NCBI GenBank assembly: GCA_964536415.1
Contig: CAZHXN010000120.1
Location: 1 to 10,030, forward strand
Length of the DNA stretch: 10,030 nucleotides
From: Trichothermofontia sp964536415
GTDB lineage: Bacteria > Cyanobacteriota > Cyanobacteriia > B231
Reading direction: 5' to 3'
The notes beneath the pieces are model-generated. The model saw only the letters and a program-made list of their open reading frames with translations. It was not told the DNA's origin and made no database searches. This document shows positions 1 to 6,476 of the stretch, in pieces; position 1 is the stretch's first letter; the number at the start of each line of letters is the position of its first letter. The translations under genes and the position numbers were made by a program.

Positions 1-309
1 ATCTTCCAATACGCCAGCTTCAACAACAGCCGTTCCTTGCACTTCTTCCTGGCTCTCTGGCCGGTAGTGGGTATCTGGTTCACCGCTCTGGGTATCAGCA
101 CGATGGCGTTCAACCTGAACGGGTTCAACTTCAACCAAAGCGTGCTGGATTCTGAAGGCCGCGTGATCAACACCTGGGCTGATGTGCTCAACCGCGCTAA
201 CCTGGGCTTCGAGGTGATGCACGAGCGCAATGCTCACAACTTCCCCCTCGATTTGGCCAGTGCTGAGTCGGCGCCGGTTGCCCTGACTGCTCCTAGCATC
301 AACGGCTAA
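1..309 (+). CDS. psbA: Photosystem II D1 protein, C-terminal part (5' end outside window)
   Basis: This is the last 102 codons of D1, the photosystem II reaction-centre subunit that carries the QB plastoquinone site and most ligands of the Mn4CaO5 oxygen-evolving cluster in the thylakoid membrane. The reading frame is open from base 1, so the start lies upstream. If the end is set at residue 360, the fragment begins at residue 259. The known positions then fall in place: Ser264 and Phe265 of the QB pocket, His272 (non-haem iron ligand), and His332, Glu333, His337, Asp342 and Ala344 (Mn/Ca ligands) in the stretch MHERNAHNFPLDLA. A 16-residue tail follows Ala344; it is the extension normally removed by the CtpA protease. 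The last transmembrane helix is visible around FFLALWPVVGIWFTALG. Cyanobacteria usually carry several psbA copies, and which copy this is cannot be told from the fragment. Confidence 0.98.
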   Translation: MFQYASFNNSRSLHFFLALWPVVGIWFTALGISTMAFNLNGFNFNQSVLDSEGRVINTWADVLNRANLGFEVMHERNAHNFPLDLASAESAPVALTAPSING

Positions 310-358
310 TCAAGTCTAATCAAGCTCTAACTCGCTACGAGTTGCTCATAGTTTGAAC

Positions 359-383
359 AGCGCCCCCTTGGGGGCGCTTTTTT
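359..383 (+). terminator. Intrinsic terminator of psbA
   Basis: AGCGCCCCC (359-367) pairs with GGGGGCGCT (370-378). The innermost pair must open to leave a CTTG tetraloop. A run of T follows to 383. The hairpin starts 50 bases after the psbA stop codon, as expected for a strong rho-independent terminator of a highly expressed gene. Confidence 0.93.
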
Positions 384-510
384 GTGAGCATGAGGTAGGT
401 TTGTGGTTATGCCCTAACACTGACTTAGTGGCATACAGCCCCTCCCTCAATCATCAAGTACAGTTTTATGTGGGTAGGCTGGGGGCATCCCGCTGGTGCA
501 ACCCTCACCC

Positions 511-610
511 TAAATCCCTCTCCCAGAACGGGAGAGGGACTTGTCAATCCGGCTCTCCAGCCCCCCATCCCCCCGCAAACGGGGGGGTAGGGGGGTTGGG
601 GGATGAGGGC
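511..610. repeat. Paired GC-rich hairpin repeats in the psbA/aminotransferase gap
   Basis: The gene-free stretch 384-709 holds two adjacent hairpins. The first is perfect: TCCCTCTCCC (515-524) pairs with GGGAGAGGGA (530-539) around a 5-base loop. The second is imperfect and almost pure G/C: C-runs at 561-574 face G-runs at 581-595 around a CAAA loop, with a continuing G-rich flank to about 603. The first one, preceded by CCCTCACCCTAAA, resembles a dispersed intergenic repeat that I recall from many cyanobacterial genomes. No T-run follows either hairpin on the plus strand, so they are not clear terminators. Nothing else is recognisable in 384-709. Confidence 0.7.
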
Positions 611-709
611 TGCCGGTTGTCCAACTGGGATGGCCGGTCGGATCAAGGTCTAAACCTTAACTGTGTACTGAGTCAATTAGGTAAAGGCTATAACACCGGT
701 TTATCCACG

Positions 710-1849
710 TTAACCGCCGCAGTAATCTTTCAATACATAGACAATCTGGGTTTGTTGGGCTTCCGTTAGTTCGGGGAAGAGGGGGAGGGAGAGAACTTCA
801 GTGGCCAATTGTTCGGATACCGGCAGTTGACCCCGTTGGTAACCGAGGTGGGCATAGACGGGTTGCAGGTGCAGGGGAATCGGATAGTAGACCATTGAAC
901 CGATACCGTACGTTTGTAAGTAGTGTCGGAGCGCGTCTCGACGGTTAGTCTGTCCTGCGTCTCCCTGGCTATCCGTGACCCGCAGGGTGTATTGGTTCCA
1001 AACACTTTTGCCGCCCGTTAGGGTTTGGGGGGGAAGGAGGCCGGGTAGGGATTGAAGCAGACGGGTGTAGCGATCGGCGGCAGCTTGGCGTTGAGTATTC
1101 CACTGGTCGAGATACCGGAGCTTAATCGTGAGAATCGCTGCCTGGATCGCATCCAGCCGACTATTCACGCCCCCCATTTCATAGAGGTAGCGTTGGCTTT
1201 GACCGTGATTCCGCAGCATACGCAGTTTAGCCGCGATCGCTGGATCATGGGTTGTGATGGCTCCCCCGTCGCCGCAAGCCCCCAGATTCTTGGTGGGATA
1301 GAAACTAAAACAACCCATGATCCCCCAACTACCGACCGGACGATCGGCCCAGGTCGCGCCGGTTGCCTGGGCGCAGTCTTCCACGATCGCAAGCTGGTGT
1401 TGAGCCGCGATCGCGCTTAGACGGGTCATATCCACAGGCTGGCCAAATAGATGGACGGGAATGATAGCCCTGGTCCGTGGCCCGATCGCCGACTCGACCT
1501 GATCTAAATCCAGGTTATAGGTATGGGCCTCTGCATCCACAAAAACGGGAGTGGCTCCCACCCCTTGAATCACCTCAGCCGTCGCAATGAACGTAAAAGG
1601 GGTGGTAATCACCTCATCCCCTGGACCAATTCCCAGGGCACGCAGGGCCAGGAAGAGCGCATCTGTGCCGGAATTACAGGCTACACACTCGCTCACCCCC
1701 ACATAGTTGGCAAATTGCTGCTCAAAGGTTTCGACTACGGGACCACCAATATAGGCTCCCGAAGCGAGGACCGCCGCCACAGCCTCGGTGATCTCATCAC
1801 CAATTTGTTGATACTGTCCAACCAGATCGAGGGGGGGGATAGTGTTCAC
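710..1849 (-). CDS. DegT/DnrJ/EryC1/StrS-family PLP-dependent sugar aminotransferase
   Basis: The product is a fold-type I aminotransferase of the family that transfers an amino group, usually from glutamate, to a 3- or 4-keto nucleotide sugar for surface polysaccharide or glycan synthesis. With the GTG start at 1849 it has 379 residues, normal for the family. Visible motifs are the N-terminal IPPLDLVGQYQQ, the cofactor-phosphate segment NSGTDALFLALRALG, the Asp in VEDCAQATGA (about residue 158) that contacts the pyridine nitrogen, the Schiff-base Lys in SFYPTKNLGACGDGG (about residue 187), and RNHGQ...GVNSRLDAIQAAIL. The overall pattern resembles the WbpE/WlbA type (UDP-3-keto-sugar), but the exact substrate cannot be assigned. 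An upstream in-frame GTG at 1876 would add nine residues (VLLCWDFLF) that do not look like the family. The gene stands alone and opposes psbA; no sugar-pathway partner is in the window. Confidence 0.93.
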   Translation of the reverse strand: MNTIPPLDLVGQYQQIGDEITEAVAAVLASGAYIGGPVVETFEQQFANYVGVSECVACNSGTDALFLALRALGIGPGDEVITTPFTFIATAEVIQGVGATPVFVDAEAHTYNLDLDQVESAIGPRTRAIIPVHLFGQPVDMTRLSAIAAQHQLAIVEDCAQATGATWADRPVGSWGIMGCFSFYPTKNLGACGDGGAITTHDPAIAAKLRMLRNHGQSQRYLYEMGGVNSRLDAIQAAILTIKLRYLDQWNTQRQAAADRYTRLLQSLPGLLPPQTLTGGKSVWNQYTLRVTDSQGDAGQTNRRDALRHYLQTYGIGSMVYYPIPLHLQPVYAHLGYQRGQLPVSEQLATEVLSLPLFPELTEAQQTQIVYVLKDYCGG

Positions 1850-1876
1850 AAACAGAAAGTCCCAACATAACAGCAC

Positions 1877-2058
1877 AGGAGACGCTTAGGGGGTAGGGAA
1901 TAGGGGAGAGGGAATCAGAAGATGGGGAAGCTCCCCTATCTGCCACGTACCACGCACCACGCACCCAAATAGCTTGGTAAGCCTGACCATCATAGAACCA
2001 AATTTTGCCCGAAAAAGAAAGTCATGATGTCTGCTGGTCTCCCATGCTAGGGTGGGCG
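1877..2058. other. Divergent intergenic region with low-complexity tracts
   Basis: This region separates the aminotransferase (-) from the FetB-like gene (+), so both promoters should lie here, but no convincing -10/-35 pair was found. It contains a purine-rich GGGGTAGGGAATAGGGG-type tract (1889-1912), a small hairpin GGGGA/TCCCC at 1924-1936, and a short tandem ACCACGC duplication at about 1949-1963. An in-frame TTG at 2005 and ATG at 2044 could extend the downstream gene into this region. Confidence 0.5.
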
Positions 2059-2832
2059 ATGTCTGTCTCTACTGCCCGAAAACCCGTGGAAACTATCATT
2101 GATCTCAGTCTGGGCGATTTACTCTGGGCCGCTGGCCTCATGGCGATCACGATCGGTCTATCGGCATGGCAACAGTTGGACCTGGCAGGCAGTCTTGCGA
2201 TGGCAACGGCCCGCACGACGCTGCAACTCCTGGTGGTCGGTTATGTGTTGGCGATCGTGTTCAGTCTGGAATCTCCCTGGGCGGTATTAGGTGTGACGCT
2301 CGTGATGTTGACGATCGCCGCGATCGTCGCCCGTAACCGCATCAGTAAACGCTTGCCCGGTCTATTACCGTTAGTCTGGGGATCCATCCTGGTGAGTACG
2401 GTGCTGACCCTGGGCTATACAACCCTGCTGGTGATTCGTCCCCCTAGTTGGTATGAACCGCAATACTGGGTGCCGCTGGCTGGGATTGTCTTGGGCAATG
2501 CAATGAACAGCAGCGCGATCGCAGGCGAACGCTTACTGAGTACGGTCAAAAACAGCCGCCTGGAAATTGAAACCCACCTGAGTTTAGGCGCAACGCCCGA
2601 ACAGGCGATCGCAGCCTATCGCCGCGACGCCATCAAAGCCGGTCTGATCCCGATTATCAATGCCATGATGGTGGTGGGTATGGTCACCTTACCGGGGATT
2701 ATCACGGGACAACTCCTGAGTGGCATTAATCCCTTTACGGCCTCCCTTTACCAAATGTTGATCATGTTCATGCTGGCCTTTGCCAATTTACTGACTGTTG
2801 GTAACCTGGGGCATTTATCACCAATGCTTTAA
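2059..2832 (+). CDS. FetB/UPF0014-family ABC transporter permease, C-terminus probably frameshifted
   Basis: The product is an integral membrane permease of the FetB (YbbM, UPF0014) family; in E. coli the FetAB pair is an ABC exporter linked to iron homeostasis. From the ATG at 2059 it has 257 residues. Visible hallmarks are the several hydrophobic segments, GNAMNSSAIAGERL (about 146-159), LSLGATPEQA (175-184), and the block RRDAIKAGLIPIINAMMVVG then LPGIITGQLLSG. ATG 2059 has the purine-rich AGGGTGGG just upstream; ATG 2044 and TTG 2005 are in-frame alternatives. The match to the family is good up to FMLAFANLLTV and then degrades to GNLGHLSPML and a stop. The next frame, from 2801, reads VTWGIYHQCFNRAAQLIVE and stops at 2860, which looks like the expected cytoplasmic tail. 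A one-base insertion near 2797-2800 would explain this. No ATPase partner gene is adjacent. Metal specificity is not shown by the sequence. Confidence 0.9.
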   Translation: MSVSTARKPVETIIDLSLGDLLWAAGLMAITIGLSAWQQLDLAGSLAMATARTTLQLLVVGYVLAIVFSLESPWAVLGVTLVMLTIAAIVARNRISKRLPGLLPLVWGSILVSTVLTLGYTTLLVIRPPSWYEPQYWVPLAGIVLGNAMNSSAIAGERLLSTVKNSRLEIETHLSLGATPEQAIAAYRRDAIKAGLIPIINAMMVVGMVTLPGIITGQLLSGINPFTASLYQMLIMFMLAFANLLTVGNLGHLSPML

Positions 2833-2884
2833 TCGCGCTGCCCAGCTTATTGTGGAATAGACATCTCGGTGTAAAGCAAACTTC

Positions 2885-2889
2885 AGGAG
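2885..2889 (+). promoter_or_regulatory. Ribosome binding site of the secreted-protein gene
   Basis: AGGAG ends nine bases before the ATG at 2899. It supports this start and the reality of an otherwise unrecognised gene. Confidence 0.65.
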
Positions 2890-2898
2890 TTCGTCGCG

Positions 2899-3468
2899 AT
2901 GAAAACCGTGTTGAACGTTGTAACAGCGCTTGCGACCGCGATAATTCCCCTAGTGGCTGACGTTGCACGAGCGGGTCAACCCGACCCCTATCTGGCTTTG
3001 GAGGCTCCGCAGCGGGGTATTTATCTCCAGATTGGTAACCCTTACCCGCGATCGTGGGTTCGGCAATATCCTACCCCTGTCTACCCGCAACCGTTGGGGC
3101 AGACTGACGCAGGGGGCCGATTCTCCTATGGAGACGCGACGCGATCAAGCCTGGGGTGGTCTGAGACCGTGATCGTAGCCCCAGAGGCGGAAACCATTAT
3201 TATCTATCAGGAAGGGCCTGCCAGTAGACAGGGGATTCGGATCATTACCCGTGATGGGGTTTATCGTGATGACGCAGGGTTCGATCACGATCTCACTTTC
3301 CCCAGTCGCCGCGATCGTGGCTTCTACCAACCGGATCTCAATACCTATCCCTATCGCCCCCCCGCTTCCTATGGCAACAGTGGGAGTCGCACCTTCAGAT
3401 CCTGTTATCCCTCTAGTTGGCGCAATTCTCCCTTCAATCGCGTTGCCGCAAGACCATTGTGTGACTGA
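2899..3468 (+). CDS. Hypothetical secreted Tyr/Pro/Arg-rich protein
   Basis: I do not recognise this 189-residue protein. It begins with a signal peptide: MKTVLNVV, a hydrophobic core to about residue 20, and a likely signal peptidase site after VARA (residue 25). It is therefore probably exported to the periplasm or beyond. The mature part has no transmembrane segment and is rich in Tyr, Pro, Gly, Arg and Asp. It includes GIYLQIGNPYPRSWV and a strand-rich middle (TVIVAPEAETIIIYQEG, GIRIITRDGVYRDDAG), then a disordered-looking tail. The start is supported by AGGAG nine bases upstream. It lies 38 bases after the possible frameshifted end of the FetB-like gene, so co-transcription is possible but unproven. 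The tail follows a run of seven C at about 3356-3362, and another frame stays open there to 3613. A frameshift is possible, but I keep the annotated frame because the Tyr/Ser/Arg-rich composition continues through it. Confidence 0.7.
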   Translation: MKTVLNVVTALATAIIPLVADVARAGQPDPYLALEAPQRGIYLQIGNPYPRSWVRQYPTPVYPQPLGQTDAGGRFSYGDATRSSLGWSETVIVAPEAETIIIYQEGPASRQGIRIITRDGVYRDDAGFDHDLTFPSRRDRGFYQPDLNTYPYRPPASYGNSGSRTFRSCYPSSWRNSPFNRVAARPLCD

Positions 3469-3518
3469 CAACGATGCCCTCGTGGGTAATAACATCCGTT
3501 TGCCTCAGCCGTCTGACG

Positions 3519-3755
3519 CTAATTCCCATCCTGTCTTGCCCGCTGCTCCTCCTCCTTCAGGGCCTCTTCCGTGCGTTGGTAGGGTTTCGTTTTCGGTTCC
3601 CAATTGGGAATAAGATTCACCATCCACGCATTCAAGGTTGCCCGCGTGTTCAGACTCGCCTGACGCAGCGGGGGCGGCAAGACATCCCCAATAGCAACAA
3701 AAATTAGAAATAGGAGGATACCCAGGGTGACTAGCTTACCAGACATCGTTTTCAT
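3519..3755 (-). CDS. Small conserved single-span membrane protein of unknown function
   Basis: This is a 78-residue protein with an N-terminal transmembrane segment at about 8-24 (VTLGILLFLIFVAIGDV), followed by LPPPLRQASLNTR, the PNWEPKTKPYQRTEEAL motif, and a charged Glu/Arg-rich C-terminus that may be helical. The pattern of one membrane span plus a PNW-KT-P-RTEEA motif resembles small cyanobacterial hypothetical proteins that I recall as conserved; the function is unknown to me. The ATG at 3755 is chosen because a strong ribosome binding site GGAGGT (minus strand, 3761-3766) lies five bases upstream. The frame is open further upstream to 3875, but those 40 residues lack membrane or family features and cross tandem repeats. 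The gene converges on the secreted-protein gene, leaving 50 bases between the two stops. Confidence 0.82.
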   Translation of the reverse strand: MKTMSGKLVTLGILLFLIFVAIGDVLPPPLRQASLNTRATLNAWMVNLIPNWEPKTKPYQRTEEALKEEEQRARQDGN

Positions 3756-3760
3756 AACAC

Positions 3761-3766
3761 ACCTCC
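3761..3766 (-). promoter_or_regulatory. Strong Shine-Dalgarno site that fixes the start of the small membrane protein
   Basis: On the minus strand GGAGGT is followed by GTGTT and then ATG (3755). It is the best ribosome binding site in the window and argues against the longer upstream open frame. Confidence 0.8.
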
Positions 3767-3770
3767 AAGC

Positions 3771-3821
3771 GCATATCTGCATATCTGCCAGTGAATATTG
3801 GGTAAATCGTTGGGTAAATCG
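3771..3821. repeat. Two adjacent perfect tandem duplications upstream of the small membrane protein gene
   Basis: GCATATCT occurs twice in tandem (3771-3786) and TTGGGTAAATCG occurs twice in tandem (3798-3821). Both lie within 70 bases upstream of the minus-strand start at 3755. They could be paired regulator sites or simple replication-slippage duplications. Confidence 0.75.
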
Positions 3822-3957
3822 ACGTAATTCAGTGATTGCCATTGACCGCGATTGCCTGACTCCAGGATGCCCCATTGGTGCTCAAATGATAACGGTGGCC
3901 GCGATCGGGTGATTAAGGGGCCGCTCGCGCCAGTGTGCAAGTCTCCTGTTCAGCAGA

Positions 3958-3973
3958 CTCAGCGGACGCTGAG
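3958..3973. promoter_or_regulatory. Dyad symmetry element upstream of trpB
   Basis: CTCAGCG (3958-3964) and CGCTGAG (3967-3973) form a perfect 7-bp inverted repeat with a 2-base centre, 57 bases before the trpB start. As RNA it would leave only a tight loop. The compact form fits a protein operator better than an attenuator. No trp leader peptide with Trp codons was found. Confidence 0.35.
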
Positions 3974-4030
3974 ATGTGAGTTAGGGTTGCGGGTTAAGAT
4001 GGGAACTGTGATTTTTCTCGAAAGGTACCT

Positions 4031-5302
4031 GTGACCCAAGCTCCCCTCATCAATTCTCCTACAGAGACGCTCCGCGAACCCAGCCCAACCCCCACGGCTG
4101 TCCCAGACGCCCTAGGCCGCTTTGGCCGTTTTGGTGGCAAATATGTGCCCGAAACCCTAATGCCAGCCCTGACCGAGTTGGAAGCGGCTTATCAACAGTA
4201 CCGACAGGACCCTGACTTTCAACAGGAACTCCGTGCCCTCTTACGGGATTACGTCGGTCGGCCTACCCCCCTCTACTTTGCCGAGCGCCTGAGCGCCCAC
4301 TACGCCCGTCCCGATGGCAGCGGTCCCCAGATTTTCCTGAAACGGGAGGATCTCAACCATACGGGTGCCCACAAGATTAATAACGCCCTCGGTCAGGTAC
4401 TACTGGCACAACGCATGGGCAAGCAGCGAATTATTGCAGAAACGGGCGCGGGCCAACATGGGGTAGCCACGGCGACGGTATGTGCCCGCTTTGGTTTAAC
4501 CTGCGTCATCTACATGGGGATTCAGGACATGGAACGGCAGGCCCTCAATGTCTTCCGGATGCGCCTCTTGGGGGCCGAGGTTCGCCCGGTCGCAGCGGGA
4601 ACGGGGACGCTGAAGGATGCGACCTCGGAAGCCATTCGGGATTGGGTAACCAACGTGGAAACCACCCACTACATCCTGGGTTCCGTTGCGGGTCCCCATC
4701 CCTATCCCATGCTCGTGCGGGACTTTCAAGCCATTATTGGTCAGGAAACCCGTGCCCAGGGTCAGGAACAATGGGGCGGGCTACCGGATATTTTGCTGGC
4801 CTGTGTGGGGGGAGGGTCCAATGCAATGGGCCTGTTCCATGAGTTTGTGGCCGAACCGAGTGTACGCCTGATTGGCGTGGAAGCAGCGGGTGAGGGGGTG
4901 AATACGACCAAACATGCTGCGACGCTGACCCAGGGGCAGGTGGGGGTGTTACATGGGGCGATGAGTTATCTGCTCCAGGATGAGGAAGGACAGGTTCTGG
5001 AGGCCCACTCGATTAGCGCGGGTTTGGATTATCCCGGCGTTGGCCCAGAGCATAGCTATCTTAAGGAAACGGCGCGGGCGGAGTATTACAGCATTACGGA
5101 TCAGGAAGCCCTGGCGGGATTTCAACGCCTCTCGCGGCTGGAGGGGATTATTCCTGCCTTGGAAACGTCCCACGCGATCGCTTACTTAGAATATCTCTGC
5201 CCCCAGCTAACCGGTAGCCCTCGCATTGTGATCAACTGTTCTGGGCGGGGCGATAAGGATGTGCAAACGGTCGCTAAGGTCCTGAATTTGGGAGAAGGCT
5301 AG
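4031..5302 (+). CDS. trpB: Tryptophan synthase beta chain
   Basis: This is the PLP-dependent beta subunit that condenses indole with L-serine to give L-tryptophan in the cytoplasm, normally in an alpha2-beta2 complex with TrpA. It has 423 residues, slightly longer than the usual 390-410 because of a roughly 27-residue N-terminal extension rich in Pro and Thr before LGRFGRFGGKYVPETL. Key residues are visible: the Schiff-base Lys in LNHTGAHKINN (Lys115), the catalytic Glu in AETGAGQHG (Glu137), the phosphate loop CVGGGSNAMG (258-267), and the conserved GLDYPGVGPEHS and INCSGRGDKD near the end. The start is GTG at 4031, preceded by GAAAGG. trpA is not adjacent, as is usual in cyanobacteria, where trp genes are scattered. 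The MAPEG gene follows closely and may share the transcript. Confidence 0.97.
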   Translation: MTQAPLINSPTETLREPSPTPTAVPDALGRFGRFGGKYVPETLMPALTELEAAYQQYRQDPDFQQELRALLRDYVGRPTPLYFAERLSAHYARPDGSGPQIFLKREDLNHTGAHKINNALGQVLLAQRMGKQRIIAETGAGQHGVATATVCARFGLTCVIYMGIQDMERQALNVFRMRLLGAEVRPVAAGTGTLKDATSEAIRDWVTNVETTHYILGSVAGPHPYPMLVRDFQAIIGQETRAQGQEQWGGLPDILLACVGGGSNAMGLFHEFVAEPSVRLIGVEAAGEGVNTTKHAATLTQGQVGVLHGAMSYLLQDEEGQVLEAHSISAGLDYPGVGPEHSYLKETARAEYYSITDQEALAGFQRLSRLEGIIPALETSHAIAYLEYLCPQLTGSPRIVINCSGRGDKDVQTVAKVLNLGEG

Positions 5303-5317
5303 GGAGGTTTGAAGTTG

Positions 5318-5734
5318 ATGTCATCTACGGGGTTACTTTGGCCGGCCCTCGTGACGGGACTAGCGCTGCTCATGTATTTTGCCGTCACGATTAATGTGGG
5401 CCGTGCCCGCTTTAAGTACAAGGTACCCCCACCCCAAATGACGGGTGATCCGGATTTTGAACGGGTGGTGCGGGTACACCAGAATACGCTGGAGCAAATC
5501 GTTTTTTTCCTGCCAGCCCTGTGGTTGTTTTGCCTCTATGTGGACCCGCGTTGGGGAGCGGGCTTGGGGGCCGTATGGGTAGTGGGTCGCATTATTTACG
5601 CGATCGGCTATTACCAGGCGACTGAAAAGCGGGCACCGGGTTTTGCGATCGCGTCCTTGAGTTCAATGGTTTTGTTGCTAGGATCGCTCATTGGTATCCT
5701 CCGGCAACTCATCCTCCCGCTCCTGCCCTCGTAG
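5318..5734 (+). CDS. MAPEG-family membrane protein
   Basis: This is a 138-residue membrane protein of the MAPEG family (membrane-associated proteins in eicosanoid and glutathione metabolism), which includes microsomal glutathione S-transferases. Four hydrophobic segments are visible, at about 8-25, 61-75, 82-100 and 109-135. The family signature is FERVVRVHQNTLEQIVFFLPALW (residues 48-70), with the conserved Arg, Asn and Glu of the RxxxNxxE-type motif; GRIIYAIGYYQATEKRAPGF follows. It probably sits in the thylakoid or plasma membrane and may bind glutathione or lipid substrates; the activity cannot be told from sequence. ATG 5318 is preferred over TTG 5309 because GGGAGG (5302-5307), overlapping the trpB stop, is ten bases from the ATG but only one base from the TTG. 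The 15-base gap to trpB suggests a shared transcript, though no functional link to tryptophan synthesis is evident. Confidence 0.92.
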   Translation: MSSTGLLWPALVTGLALLMYFAVTINVGRARFKYKVPPPQMTGDPDFERVVRVHQNTLEQIVFFLPALWLFCLYVDPRWGAGLGAVWVVGRIIYAIGYYQATEKRAPGFAIASLSSMVLLLGSLIGILRQLILPLLPS

Positions 5735-5755
5735 TTGGGGCTACTGGTGCCGCCC

Positions 5756-5773
5756 ATCATGATCGATCATGAT
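5756..5773. repeat. Perfect 18-bp palindrome
   Basis: ATCATGATCGATCATGAT is its own reverse complement. It lies 22 bases after the MAPEG stop, between two convergent transcription units. No T-run follows, so it is not a typical terminator; it could be a protein-binding site. Confidence 0.8.
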
Positions 5774-5779
5774 CGGTAA

Positions 5780-5831
5780 GGTTTGTAGGACAGGCTTTAG
5801 TCTGCAACGACTAAAGTCGTTACTACCAACC
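5780..5831. repeat. Palindromic intergenic repeat running into the end of hisG
   Basis: The outer arms GGTTTGTAG (5780-5788) and CTACCAACC (5823-5831) pair with one mismatch. Inside, TTTAGTC (5796-5802) pairs with GACTAAA (5809-5815), and an overlapping alternative AACGAC (5806-5811) pairs with GTCGTT (5816-5821). The two inner hairpins exclude each other. The element resembles a dispersed cyanobacterial repeat family that I recall from intergenic regions. Its right arm covers the hisG stop codon and the two codons before it. Confidence 0.72.
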
Positions 5832-6476
5832 TTGCGCAACTTTATGTTCACTGTGTCTCAGCATGTCAATCTGAGTCTGCATCCCGTAGACATTCAGACG
5901 GTAGCTTAGGGGATGGGCAATCAGACGGGCGGTGCTGGTGAACAGGACTTCAATTTCCGTGAGGCCATTTTCCTGAAGCGTGCGACCCGTGGATACTAAA
6001 TCGACGATCGCCTCGGACATACCCGTAATCGGTCCCAATTCCACTGAGCCATAGAGGGGAATAATCTCCACCGCCAGATCGAGGGACTGGAAATACTCCC
6101 TGGCGCATCGGGCATATTTGGACGCGACTCGGCAATTATCGGGTAACGCGAGTGCCGATCGATAGGGGCTGGTCGCCTTCACCGCCACCGACATACGGCA
6201 GGTACCAAACCCTAAATCGACCAGATGGGCTACCTTGGGGCTTTTTTCCCGCAGCACATCGTAGCCAACGATCCCCAACTGGGCTTGGCCATACTCCACA
6301 TAGACCGGCACATCCTGGGCACGTACCAATAACCCCTTCGCGGTTTGGGTGGGATCAACCAGTTGCAGTTGGCGGTTCGTATCATCCAGAAAGGCGCTGA
6401 AATCAAGGCCAATACTTTTCAAGAGGCGAATGCTATCCTTCAGGAGTGCGCCTTTAGGGAGGGCGATCGTAATCAT
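5823..6476 (-). CDS. hisG: ATP phosphoribosyltransferase, short (HisG-S) form
   Basis: This enzyme joins ATP and PRPP to give N1-(5-phosphoribosyl)-ATP, the first and feedback-regulated step of histidine synthesis. At 217 residues it is the short form, which lacks the C-terminal ACT-like regulatory domain and normally needs the HisZ subunit; hisZ is not in the window. The start MITIALPKGALL at 6476 matches the family N-terminus; an in-frame start at 6515 would add 13 unrelated residues. Visible motifs are DVPVYVEYGQAQLGIVGYDVLRE (56-78), RVASKYARCAREYF (116-129), and the PRPP-binding loop EAIVDLVSTGRTLQENGL (155-172). The gene is divergent from the cupin gene and converges on the MAPEG gene. 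The last codons fall inside a palindromic repeat. Confidence 0.97.
   Translation of the reverse strand: MITIALPKGALLKDSIRLLKSIGLDFSAFLDDTNRQLQLVDPTQTAKGLLVRAQDVPVYVEYGQAQLGIVGYDVLREKSPKVAHLVDLGFGTCRMSVAVKATSPYRSALALPDNCRVASKYARCAREYFQSLDLAVEIIPLYGSVELGPITGMSEAIVDLVSTGRTLQENGLTEIEVLFTSTARLIAHPLSYRLNVYGMQTQIDMLRHSEHKVAQGW

Noticed and set aside
353..769. Plus-strand open frame of 138 codons after psbA
   Set aside because: It starts inside the psbA terminator region, crosses the two hairpin repeats and overlaps the 3' end of the aminotransferase; its composition is repeat-driven.
1850..1876. Upstream GTG start for the aminotransferase
   Set aside because: The added residues are not family-like and there is no Shine-Dalgarno site; the family usually begins just before the IPPLDL segment.
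3251..3613. 120-codon plus-strand frame overlapping the secreted-protein gene and the small membrane-protein gene
   Set aside because: Considered as the true C-terminus after a frameshift at the seven-C run, but it overlaps the well-supported minus-strand gene by about 95 bases, and the original frame keeps the protein's composition.
3756..3875. N-terminal extension of the small membrane protein to 3875
   Set aside because: The strong GGAGGT site places the start at 3755, and the extension is encoded by the tandem repeats (FTQRFTQ).
4480..5189. Several open frames on both strands inside trpB
   Set aside because: They are shadows of the trpB coding frame, with no initiation signals or family resemblance.
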